A stretch of DNA of 64,000 bases from an uncultured Eubacteriales bacterium (GTDB lineage Bacteria; Bacillota; Clostridia; Christensenellales; Aristaeellaceae): positions 54,434 to 118,433 of the forward strand of contig CADBZH010000011.1 of the NCBI GenBank assembly GCA_902799045.1, read 5' to 3'. A program made the translations under genes and the position numbers. Numbering within the stretch: the stretch's first letter is position 1; each line of letters opens with the position of its first letter. The notes below the pieces were generated by a model. That model searched no databases, was not told where the DNA came from, and saw nothing but the letters and a program-made list of their open reading frames with translations. Below, one piece after another: positions 56,974 through 64,000 of the stretch.

Positions 56974-57984
56974 ATGGAGAACAAGATCAAGCGCATCGGC
57001 GTCCTCACCAGCGGCGGCGATTCCCCCGGCATGAACGCGGCGGTTCGCGCCGTCGTCCGCACCGCCATCGCCCACGGCGTCCAGTGCATCGGCATCCGGC
57101 GCGGCTGGCAGGGCCTCATCAACAGCGACTTTGTCCAGCTGGACGCGGCCAGCGTGGGCCACATCATCTCCCGCGGCGGCACCATGCTCTACACCGCCCG
57201 CAGCAAGGAATTCATGACCGAAGAAGGCCGCCTGAAGGCCGTGTCCACCTGCAAAATGCTGGGCCTGGACGGCATCGTGGCCATCGGCGGCGACGGCACC
57301 TTCCGCGGCGCGCTGCAGCTGTCCCGGCTGGGCATCCCCGTGGTGGGTATCCCCGCCACCATCGACAACGACATCGGCTGCACCAACTACACCATCGGCT
57401 TTGACACCGCCTGCAACACCGCCATCGACTGCATCGACAAGCTGCGCGACACCATGCAGAGCCACGAGCGCTGCTCCGTGGTGGAGGTCATGGGCCGCAA
57501 CGCCGGCTTCCTCGCCCTCTACGTGGGCATCGCCGTCGGCGCCACCGCCGTGCTGGTGCCCGAGCGCGACCTGGACTTCCAGAAGGACGTCGTGGAGCGC
57601 ATCCGCAACGCGCGCCTGGCCGGCAGCACCCACTTCATGATCGTCGTGGCTGAGGGCGCGGGCAGTGCCGTGGAAATCGGCAAGAAGATCCACGAGGCCA
57701 TCGGCATCGAGCCCCGCGTGACCGTCCTGGGACACATCCAGCGCGGCGGCGCGCCCAACGCCCGCGACCGCGAAACCGCCACCCGCATGGGCTATTTCGC
57801 CGTCAAGGCACTCGTCGAAGGCCGCGGCAACAGCATCATCGGCACCCACGAGGGCGAAATGGTGGAAATCCCCATCGAGGACGCCCTGGAGATGAAGCGC
57901 CACCTGCAAATGGATCGCTATGAGGTGCTGGAGACCGTCTCCATCACCGCCCCCCATCCTCAGCCCTCCCCGGAGGGCAACTGA
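56974..57984 (+). CDS. pfkA: ATP-dependent 6-phosphofructokinase with repeat-derived C-terminal tail
   Basis: 336 residues. The committed step of glycolysis: fructose 6-phosphate to the 1,6-bisphosphate with ATP. It has GGDSPGMNAAVRAVVR (14-29), the ATP loop GGDGTFRGA at 105-113, the catalytic TIDND at 129-133 and MGRNAGFLALYVG. GAAGGAG precedes the ATG. The usual enzyme ends shortly after a RYELAEILS-like helix; here VLETVSI is followed by TAPHPQPSPEGN, which is read from the palindromic repeat starting near 57957. The tail is probably disordered. A second PFK at 38988 is of another subgroup. Confidence 0.94.
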   Translation: MENKIKRIGVLTSGGDSPGMNAAVRAVVRTAIAHGVQCIGIRRGWQGLINSDFVQLDAASVGHIISRGGTMLYTARSKEFMTEEGRLKAVSTCKMLGLDGIVAIGGDGTFRGALQLSRLGIPVVGIPATIDNDIGCTNYTIGFDTACNTAIDCIDKLRDTMQSHERCSVVEVMGRNAGFLALYVGIAVGATAVLVPERDLDFQKDVVERIRNARLAGSTHFMIVVAEGAGSAVEIGKKIHEAIGIEPRVTVLGHIQRGGAPNARDRETATRMGYFAVKALVEGRGNSIIGTHEGEMVEIPIEDALEMKRHLQMDRYEVLETVSITAPHPQPSPEGN

Positions 57985-58041
57985 CCGGAGCCTCCCTGCC
58001 ACAGTGAAATGGCGCCGCACAGCGCCGGCGGGGCTCCCCCT
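57957..58041. repeat. Dispersed palindromic repeat overlapping the pfkA 3' end
   Basis: CCTCCCCGGAGGG-like stem at 57964 onward within the last codons of pfkA, then a type B relative at 57992-58039 (CCTCCCTGCCACAGTG..., GGCGCCGC, GCGCCGGCGGGGCTCCCC). Confidence 0.7.
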
Positions 58042-58051
58042 CCCCACGCAA

Positions 58052-58083
58052 AAACCGCCCCATGCGCTTGCATGGGGCGGTTT
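58052..58083. terminator. Bidirectional terminator between pfkA and rplQ
   Basis: AAACCGCCCCATGC (58052-58065) and its complement (58070-58083) around GCTT, with A and T runs at both ends. It suits both convergent genes. Confidence 0.88.
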
Positions 58084-58100
58084 CACGTCGCTCATCCGAA

Positions 58101-58610
58101 TCAGATGAACTCCAGGATCACCATCTCGGCGGCATCGCCGCGACGGGGGCCCTTCTTGACGATGCGGGTGTAGCCGCCGCCCTGGCCCTTTTCCTCGGCG
58201 CGCTTCTTGTACTTCGGCGCGATCTCGCGGAACAGCTTTTCGACGACCTGATGCTTCACGTCCTTCTGGCGCTTCTTGAAGTCGTCCTTTTCCTCGCCCT
58301 CTTTCTGAACGGCGGGAATGTCATACAGGTAACGCATCACCTGACGACGGGCAGCCAGGCGAGCGGGGCTGTCGTTCTGCACGGTCAGCTCTTCCACCTG
58401 CTTCTTATCGTTCATGTGCTTCTTGGTCACTTCGATGGTATTATCACACTGACGCATGGCGATGGTCACGAGGTGCTCAGCCAGAGACTGAACCTCCTTG
58501 CCGCGGGCCAGAGTGGTCTCGATCCTGCCGTACCAGATCAGGTTGGTCACCTGGTTGCGAAGCATCGCCATCCTCTGGTCGGTCGGCCGACCCAGCTTGC
58601 GATTGGCCAT
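58101..58610 (-). CDS. rplQ: 50S ribosomal protein L17
   Basis: 169 residues, longer than the 115-130 residue minimal L17. The core is clear: [31 protein letters not shown] at the N-terminus and [25 protein letters not shown] at the C-terminus. About 50 extra residues lie in two charged inserts ([14 protein letters not shown]... and [16 protein letters not shown]), as in some clostridial L17 proteins. AAGGGAGG precedes the ATG. Last gene of the ribosomal cluster. Confidence 0.95.
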   Translation of the reverse strand: MANRKLGRPTDQRMAMLRNQVTNLIWYGRIETTLARGKEVQSLAEHLVTIAMRQCDNTIEVTKKHMNDKKQVEELTVQNDSPARLAARRQVMRYLYDIPAVQKEGEEKDDFKKRQKDVKHQVVEKLFREIAPKYKKRAEEKGQGGGYTRIVKKGPRRGDAAEMVILEFI

Positions 58611-58653
58611 TTCTGGTTCCTCCCTTGATGCTTATATCGGTAATGCCTCGGGG

Positions 58654-59617
58654 TTATTCCTCGCTGGTCTTGAGGGAGAGGCCCAGAGCGATCAGCTTCT
58701 GCTCCACCTCTTCCAACGACTTCTTGCCGAGGTTGCGCACCTTCATCATGTCCTCCTGATTGCGCTGCACCAGCTCGGCAACCGTGTTGATGCCGGCGCG
58801 CTTCAGGCAGTTGAACGGAGAGATCCAACTCCTCGATGGTCATCTCCAGGACCTTGCTCTTGTCGTCGATTTCCGGTTCGTTGTAATCGACGCGGACGAC
58901 GTTCACCGTCAGGTCAATGAACAGGCGCATGTTGTTGGTGAGAATTTGCGCCGCGGAAGCCAGAGCCTCCTTGGGCAGGATGCTGCCGTTGGTCCAAACC
59001 TCGATGGTCAGCTTATCATAGTCGGTAACCTGGCCCACGCGGGTATCCTCAACGGCGTAGCTCACCTTGCGGATGGGGGTAAAGATGGAGTCGACCGGGA
59101 TCACGCCGATGGGCATGCCGGCGACCTTGTTGCGTTCCATTGCGAGCTGCTTGTTGCGCTCTGCGGAAACATAGCCTCTTCCCTTCTCAAGGGTGATCTG
59201 GCACTGAAGGTGCGCGCCCTCGGAAAGCGTCGCGATGTGCAGCTCGGGGTTGACGATTTCCACTTCGTCGTCCGCCTTGATGTCGCCCGCGGTAATCTCG
59301 CAGGGACCGTGCGCATCGATGGAGACAGTCTTGGGCTGCTCCGTGAAGAGTTTCGCAGAGAGAAGCTTGATGTTGAGAATCAGTTCCGCAACATCTTCCT
59401 TCATGCCGGGAACGGTCGAAAACTCATGCTGAACGCCCTCGATACGGACGCTCGTCGCCGCCACGCCGGGCAGGCTGTTCAACAGCACTCGGCGCAGGGA
59501 GTTGCCCAGCGTCTGGCCGAAGCCGCGCTCCAGCGGGTTCACGACAAACTTGCCATAACGGTTGTTCTCGCCGACTTCAACACGCTCGATTTTGGGTTTT
59601 TCGATTTGATCGATCAC
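58654..59617 (-). CDS. rpoA: RNA polymerase alpha subunit, frame broken in the C-terminal domain
   Basis: The N-terminal assembly domain is complete: [29 protein letters not shown], then [10 protein letters not shown] and [22 protein letters not shown]. In the C-terminal domain the frame breaks near 58814: ELDLSV is followed by [11 protein letters not shown] instead of [11 protein letters not shown]. Shifting frame restores [25 protein letters not shown] and [19 protein letters not shown] to a stop at 58654-58656. Eight bases are missing between GTT and CAAC. If read without correction the product runs on to 58547. Since alpha is essential this is most likely an assembly or sequencing error. 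Confidence 0.93.
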
Positions 59618-59741
59618 TCAGCGTTTCCTCCTCTCCTGTCGCTTCACCACATGGGGTTGAAGCGGTGCTTGGCCCATGGCCGCGCGGCGCGTTTCGAATC
59701 GCGTCCCGCGCGCCAGGGGCGCCATCTGTTACAAACAGCAA

Positions 59742-60338
59742 TTAGCGGGAGTACAGCTCGACGATCAGGTTCTCGGAAACCTCATAGTCAATGTCTTCAC
59801 GGTTCGGCATCGCAACGATCTTGCCCTCGAAGGCATCCTGGGCCTTCTCGATCCACTGCGGAACGGACTTCTTGCCGTATTCCTCCAGCAGGGTCTTGAA
59901 CTTCACGGAAGCCTGGCTCTTCTGGCACACGGCGATCACGTCGCCGGGCTTGACCATGGCGGAGGGGATGTTGCAACGCTTGCCGTTGACGGTGAAGTGG
60001 CCGTGGTTCACCAGCTGGCGCGCCTCGCGACGGGTGGAGGCGAAGCCCATGCGGAAGACCACGTTGTCCAGGCGGCGCTCCAGATACTGGAGCATGATCT
60101 CGCCGGTAATGCCGCGCTTGCGCTCGGCCATCTCATAGTAATGATAGAACTGCTTTTCCAGCACGCCGTAGATGAACTTAACCTTCTGCTTTTCCATCAA
60201 CTGCTTGCCGTATTCAGACTGCTTGCGACGCATCTGGGGCTTGGGATTGCGATTGGTCTCCTTGGAGTAACCAAGCACCGCGGGAGACAGACCCAGCGCC
60301 TTGCATCTTTTCAGAACGGGCTGCGTATTCTTAGCCAT
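59742..60338 (-). CDS. rpsD: 30S ribosomal protein S4
   Basis: 198 residues. The N-terminal part lacks the usual zinc-cysteine knob. The S4 RNA-binding domain is VFRMGFASTRREARQLVNHGHFTVNGKRCNIPS. S4 nucleates 30S assembly and in many bacteria represses its own operon by binding the leader RNA. GAGAGGAGAAACCGAAC precedes ATG 60338. It lies between rpsK and rpoA as usual. Confidence 0.96.
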   Translation of the reverse strand: MAKNTQPVLKRCKALGLSPAVLGYSKETNRNPKPQMRRKQSEYGKQLMEKQKVKFIYGVLEKQFYHYYEMAERKRGITGEIMLQYLERRLDNVVFRMGFASTRREARQLVNHGHFTVNGKRCNIPSAMVKPGDVIAVCQKSQASVKFKTLLEEYGKKSVPQWIEKAQDAFEGKIVAMPNREDIDYEVSENLIVELYSR

Positions 60339-60357
60339 GTTCGGTTTCTCCTCTCAA

Positions 60358-60756
60358 TTACACTCTTCTACGCTTGGGCGGGCGGCATCCGTTGTGCGGG
60401 ATGGGCGTCACGTCCTTGATCATGTTCACTTCCAGACCGGCGGCCTGCAGCGAACGGATGGCGGCCTCACGTCCGGAGCCCGGGCCCTTGACATAGACCT
60501 CAACGGTCTTCAGGCCATACTCCATGGCGGCCTTCGCGGCGGTCTCCGCGGCGCTCTGGGCGGCGAAGGGCGTGGACTTCTTGCTGCCGCGGAAACCCAG
60601 TCCGCCGGCGGAGGCCCAGCTCAGCGCGTTGCCGTTCGTGTCGGTGATCGTCACGATCGTGTTATTGAAAGAAGAGCGAATATGGGCCGCGCCGCGCTCC
60701 ACGAGCTTCTTCTCGCGGCGCTTGCGGGTAACCCTTTTCAGCTTCGGCTTTGCCAT
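60358..60756 (-). CDS. rpsK: 30S ribosomal protein S11, fused in frame to S13 in this sequence
   Basis: 132 residues from the ATG at 60756: [20 protein letters not shown], then [44 protein letters not shown] and [17 protein letters not shown] at the end. It is a full-length S11. No ribosome-binding site or stop codon separates it from S13; the frame runs through. See rpsM. Confidence 0.94.
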   Translation of the reverse strand: MAKPKLKRVTRKRREKKLVERGAAHIRSSFNNTIVTITDTNGNALSWASAGGLGFRGSKKSTPFAAQSAAETAAKAAMEYGLKTVEVYVKGPGSGREAAIRSLQAAGLEVNMIKDVTPIPHNGCRPPKRRRV

Positions 60757-61113
60757 ACCGGCAGCCTGCTTCTTCGGGCCCTTGCGGGTACGGGCATTCT
60801 GCTTGGTATTCTGGCCGCGCACGGGGAGACCACGGCGATGACGCAGGCCGCGATAGCAGCCGATCTCCATCAGGCGCTTGATGTTCATGGAAACTTCGCG
60901 GCGCAGGTCGCCCTCTACCTTGACGTTGTGGTCGATGTAGTCGCGCAGCTTACCGATATCCTCTTCGGTCAGGTCCTTCACCCGGGTATCCGGGTTCACG
61001 CCCGTGGCCTCGATGATATCGTCCGCGATGTTGCGGCCAATGCCGTAGATATACGTCAGGGCGATCTCGATCCGCTTCTCCCTGGGAAGGTCGACACCAG
61101 CAATTCGTGCCAT
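60757..61113 (-). CDS. rpsM: 30S ribosomal protein S13, stop codon missing
   Basis: 119 residues up to the S11 [29 protein letters not shown] and [28 protein letters not shown] are normal S13. The C-terminal KKK and stop codon expected after QAAG are absent and the frame enters S11 directly, so the end of S13 and the S13-S11 spacer with its ribosome-binding site seem to have been lost. GGAGGTG lies ten bases before ATG 61113. Confidence 0.93.
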
Positions 61114-61194
61114 GTGTTGTTTGCACCTCCAAATAACTTCTATGCTTTGCTGTGAAATCGGCGATATTGCCCGTACATAGATTGGGCAGCATCA

Positions 61195-61236
61195 GCTTTG
61201 CCTCGCGGCAAAGCCGGGAATCCGTTCGGGTTCCCG
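61195..61236 (-). promoter_or_regulatory. Two hairpins in the rpsM leader
   Basis: GCTTTGCC (61195-61202) pairs with GGCAAAGC (61207-61214); CGGGAA (61215-61220) pairs with TTCCCG (61231-61236). They lie in the about 230-base leader between promoter and rpsM and could be a ribosomal-protein autoregulatory RNA. Confidence 0.5.
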
Positions 61237-61345
61237 CCTGTGTCCATCCGTCTGGCGTAACGCATGGACGGGTTCGTATGATGAAATCCCGGAAAACGCG
61301 CGGGTTGCGCGCGTCAGCCGCTCCGAAATTCCGTCAGACTAAATG

Positions 61346-61351
61346 ATTATA
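61346..61351 (-). promoter_or_regulatory. Probable promoter -10 for the rpsM operon
   Basis: TATAAT on the minus strand preceded by TGG (extended -10); the -35 is weak. It would restart transcription after the spacer. Confidence 0.6.
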
Positions 61352-61649
61352 CCACATTCCGCCAAACGCTTCTTACATCTTTTAAGTATCAATCGTTAAA
61401 TCATCGGTCAAATTCTGTTAATTCTTAGAATCCTGCCATAGTTTGACCGCTGTCTCTGCAATCCTGCATCAAATATGCAGGGCAGCGTGCACGGTACATC
61501 AAACGCGCTGCACGGGAAGCCGGGGAATGAGGCAGGTGACTTGCCGGTTTTCTCTTTCAATGCGGTTCGCCGCGGAACAAACAGACTGCGCCGTACCAAT
61601 CCCTCAACTTTTGGCTCTTCACGGATACTGAGGGAATCGAGAACCCTCT

Positions 61650-61766
61650 CTCCGCCTGACAGGCACCTCTCTCCCCCCCTTGCGGGGCGAGGCGAGGTTC
61701 ATCCCTGGCTCGCCCCCGTGAGGGGGAGAGCTGGCAGCCGCAGGCTGACTGAGAGGGGCATTCCCC
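61650..61766. repeat. Dispersed palindromic repeat, long related form
   Basis: CCTCTCTCCCCCCCTTGCGGGG..., then CCCCCGTGAGGGGGAGAGCTGGCAGCC-GCA-GGCTGAC and TGAGAGGGGCATTCCCC, an architecture parallel to types A and D (two stems and a CCCC end). Lies between rpmJ and the rpsM promoter. Confidence 0.65.
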
Positions 61767-61848
61767 AGAAAACATGAAGAGCCCAACTCTTCGCGCAGAA
61801 CCCATGAAAAAGCGGGGTCGCTTTCGCTCCCCCGCCTTTCACGCATCA

Positions 61849-62270
<422 letters not shown>

Positions 62271-62271
62271 G

Positions 62272-62544
62272 CTATTCCTCCTCCTCGCTCAACCAGGTTC
62301 GCACTTCGTGATCCTCAATCGACCGGCCTTCAGCCAGCCGCTTCGCCGCTTCCGCCACCTTCAGGCCCGTGGGCTTCAGGTGCTTGCGGCGCTTCTTCTT
62401 CTGGCGATCCATCTTTCGCAGGTCTCCGTTGGCGACCATCACGAAATCCTCGTCCACTTCCCCCACGACCAGAAAGCGCCTTCCTTGGTCGCGGCCTGCC
62501 TTTGAAATGACGATGCTTCCAATCTCTATGGGCATCTTATTCAT
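62272..62544 (-). CDS. KOW-domain RNA-binding protein
   Basis: 90 residues: a KOW motif at the N-terminus ([34 protein letters not shown]) and a basic segment [16 protein letters not shown], with an acidic tail. Proteins of this kind are encoded between map and infA in many Clostridia and resemble a ribosomal L14e-type fold; the function is unknown, presumably ribosome or RNA binding. The start overlaps the map stop by four bases, with GGAGG seven bases before. Confidence 0.88.
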   Translation of the reverse strand: MNKMPIEIGSIVISKAGRDQGRRFLVVGEVDEDFVMVANGDLRKMDRQKKKRRKHLKPTGLKVAEAAKRLAEGRSIEDHEVRTWLSEEEE

Positions 62545-63314
62545 TTCAGAACCTCCGAAACCCTCATGCCGGGCCAGGACAGCAGCTCCGGCTCGCCGTC
62601 GGTGATCAGCAGCGTGTGCTCATAGTGGGAGCAGGGCTTGCCGTCCCTCGTGACGATGGTCCAGCCGTCGTCCTCCTGGTATACCTTCCAGGTGCCCATG
62701 GCAATCATCGGTTCGATGGTGATGGTCATGCCCGCCTGCAGCCGCACGCCGCGATGGGGCCTGCCATAGTTCGGCACGTTGGGGTCCTCGTGCATCTCGG
62801 TTCCGATGCCGTGGCCGCACAGGTCGCGGATCACGCCGTAGCCGAGGGATTCGGCATAGGTCTGAACCGCGCAGCCGATGTCGCCCAGGTGATTCCCCGC
62901 CACCGCCTGCTGAGCGCCCAGCCAGAAGCACCTCTCGGTGGCCTCCACCAGCCTTTGCGCCTCAGGATTGCCGCCGCCGACCACCACGGAAAACGCGCTG
63001 TCGGACTGCCAGCCGTCCAGTATGCAGGTGCAGTCTACGGAAAGCAGCTGCCCCTTGCGGAGCTTCTCCTTGTTCGGGAAACCGTGAACCACCTGATCGT
63101 CGACAGAAGCACAGATGGAATACGGGAATCCGTTGTACCCCTTCGAAGACGGTATCGCGCCGCGCTCGCGGATCAACCGGTCTGCCAGCTGATCCAGATA
63201 GTGCGTGGTCACACCGGGCTCAATGGCCTCGCGCACCAGCCCCAGCACTTCATGCAGAAGCGCCCCGGCCTTGCGCATCTTCTCTATCTGTGATTCATTC
63301 TTGATTGTGATCAT
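62541..63314 (-). CDS. map: Methionine aminopeptidase, type I
   Basis: 257 residues. Removes the initiator methionine. Metal ligands appear in order: D in SVDCTCILDGWQSD, the second D after it, H in CGHGIGTEMHEDP, E in ITIEPMI and E in HYEHTLLI. The substrate histidine lies in VVHGFPN. The gene lies between adk and the KOW gene, the usual place. Confidence 0.96.
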   Translation of the reverse strand: MITIKNESQIEKMRKAGALLHEVLGLVREAIEPGVTTHYLDQLADRLIRERGAIPSSKGYNGFPYSICASVDDQVVHGFPNKEKLRKGQLLSVDCTCILDGWQSDSAFSVVVGGGNPEAQRLVEATERCFWLGAQQAVAGNHLGDIGCAVQTYAESLGYGVIRDLCGHGIGTEMHEDPNVPNYGRPHRGVRLQAGMTITIEPMIAMGTWKVYQEDDGWTIVTRDGKPCSHYEHTLLITDGEPELLSWPGMRVSEVLK

Positions 63315-63317
63315 GTG

Positions 63318-63938
63318 CTACTCCAGCGTTGCGAGGATGGCCTTGAACACATCCTCCAGTTGACGGTCTCCATTCACCCGCCGCAGCTTGCCCAGCCCCT
63401 TGTAATAGCCGATCAGCGGCTCGGTGGAGGCGTGATAGGCCTTCAGCCGGGTCGAGATCGTGTCGGGGTGGTCGTCGCTGCGCTGATAGAGCTCGCCGCC
63501 GCAAATCGGGCAGGTGTGCTCGTCCGCGAGCTTGGAGATGTGGAACGTGCCGTGGCACTTTCCACAGATCCGACGCCCGGTGAGGCGGCTCATGAGCCGC
63601 TCATCGGGAACGTCGATATCCACCACGGCGTCAGGCGCGTCGATCTCATCGAGCGCGATGGCCTGGTCGACCGTGCGGGGAAAACCATCCAGCAGGTAGC
63701 CGTTCGCGGCATCGTCCATCGCCAGGCGCTCACGCACCATCGCGATGGTCACGCTGTCGGGAACCAGCTCGCCCGCATCCAGATACTTCTTGGCTTCGAT
63801 GCCGGTGGGGGTCTGGTTCTGTATGGCGGACCGGAACATATCGCCCGTGGAGATGTGCGCCACACCGAGGTGCGCGCTCACTCCCGCCGCCTGTGTGCCC
63901 TTTCCTGCTCCGGGAGGGCCCAAAAAGATCAGTTTCAT
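63318..63938 (-). CDS. adk: Adenylate kinase
   Basis: 206 residues. Converts AMP and ATP to two ADP. P-loop GPPGAGKGT is at 7-15 and the AMP region DGFPRT follows. The LID carries a zinc site with CGKCHGTF and CPICGGELYQRSDD (four cysteines), as in Gram-positive Adk. Stop is three bases before the map start. Confidence 0.97.
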   Translation of the reverse strand: MKLIFLGPPGAGKGTQAAGVSAHLGVAHISTGDMFRSAIQNQTPTGIEAKKYLDAGELVPDSVTIAMVRERLAMDDAANGYLLDGFPRTVDQAIALDEIDAPDAVVDIDVPDERLMSRLTGRRICGKCHGTFHISKLADEHTCPICGGELYQRSDDHPDTISTRLKAYHASTEPLIGYYKGLGKLRRVNGDRQLEDVFKAILATLE

Positions 63939-63955
63939 GTGGTTTCCTCCAGGGA

Positions 63956-64000
63956 TCAGTTCAGGAATCCCTTGTAGTGGCGCATCAGCATCTGGCTCTC
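63956..64000 (-). CDS. secY: Protein translocase SecY, last 14 codons
   Basis: The window ends in the gene; ESQMLMRHYKGFLN followed by a stop matches the conserved C-terminus of SecY (QMLMRHYKGFL). It lies upstream of adk, as in other Gram-positive bacteria. Confidence 0.9.
   Translation of the reverse strand, partial: ESQMLMRHYKGFLN

Larger units (their letters stand above)
61240..61848. other. Gap within the ribosomal cluster without a gene
   Basis: The whole spacer between rpmJ and rpsM is 735 bases (61114-61848), where most bacteria have only a short spacer. It holds a promoter (61346-61351), a palindromic repeat at about 61650-61766, and otherwise AT-richer sequence (about 61340-61440) with no supported coding frame. 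Confidence 0.6.

Overview
The window reads as a chromosomal fragment of a GC-rich, Gram-positive anaerobe of the class Clostridia. The reasons are Gram-positive type LexA boxes in front of recA, a LytR-CpsA-Psr cell-wall ligase, LytTR regulators paired with a DUF3021 protein, FloA/NfeD, a ParA/ParB pair, two phosphofructokinases and the ordinary secY-adk-map-infA-rpmJ-rpsM-rpsK-rpsD-rpoA-rplQ ribosomal cluster. A finer placement (perhaps a Christensenellales or Oscillospirales gut lineage) is only a guess.

Layout. 1-3.1 kb: end of argG, a methyltransferase and argH. 3.3-13.0 kb, minus strand: an HD phosphohydrolase, then a YtfQ/YtfR/YtfT/YjfF-like sugar ABC importer, followed by its apparent control module of a YesM-type kinase, an AraC-type response regulator and a second YtfQ-like lipoprotein. 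13.2-14.6 kb: an exopolysaccharide priming transferase. 15.0-16.1 kb: recA with two LexA boxes. 16.3-31.0 kb: a complete siphovirus-like head and tail gene set (terminase, portal, scaffold, capsid, connectors, tail tube, tape measure, tip, collagen-like tip protein) on the minus strand. It is headed by a divergent XRE repressor with two operator copies, and no integrase, replication or lysis gene is visible. 31.9-34.2 kb: a large AAA+ protein of no family I recognise. 34.5-47.7 kb: LCP ligase, DUF308 protein, polyphosphate kinase, a PFK with a broken frame, a radical SAM protein, a LytTR/DUF3021/ABC exporter operon, a circularly permuted GH3 beta-glucosidase and a glycerophosphodiester phosphodiesterase. 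48.0-58.0 kb: TldD/TldE, an orphan LytTR response regulator, FloA/NfeD with a small Cys/His-repeat protein, a Nudix enzyme, ParB/ParA and an intact PfkA. 58.1-64 kb: the ribosomal cluster, ending in the last codons of secY.

Two patterns cut across the window. First, more than twenty copies of short palindromic repeats (core GCCTTCCCC...GGGGAAGG followed by a second stem and CGGATGAGGTCG, plus relatives) lie between genes. They also lie inside the phage operon, and four in a row sit in frame inside the GH3 gene. Second, four conserved genes (argG, pfk, rpoA, rpsM/rpsK) carry short deletions at tiny sequence repeats that break or fuse their frames. rpoA is essential, so assembly error is the simplest explanation.

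The best candidates for something new are the integrase-less, lysis-less phage particle cluster next to recA, its neighbouring AAA+ protein, and the palindromic repeat that has become coding sequence. No tRNA, rRNA, insertion sequence, transposase or CRISPR array was seen.
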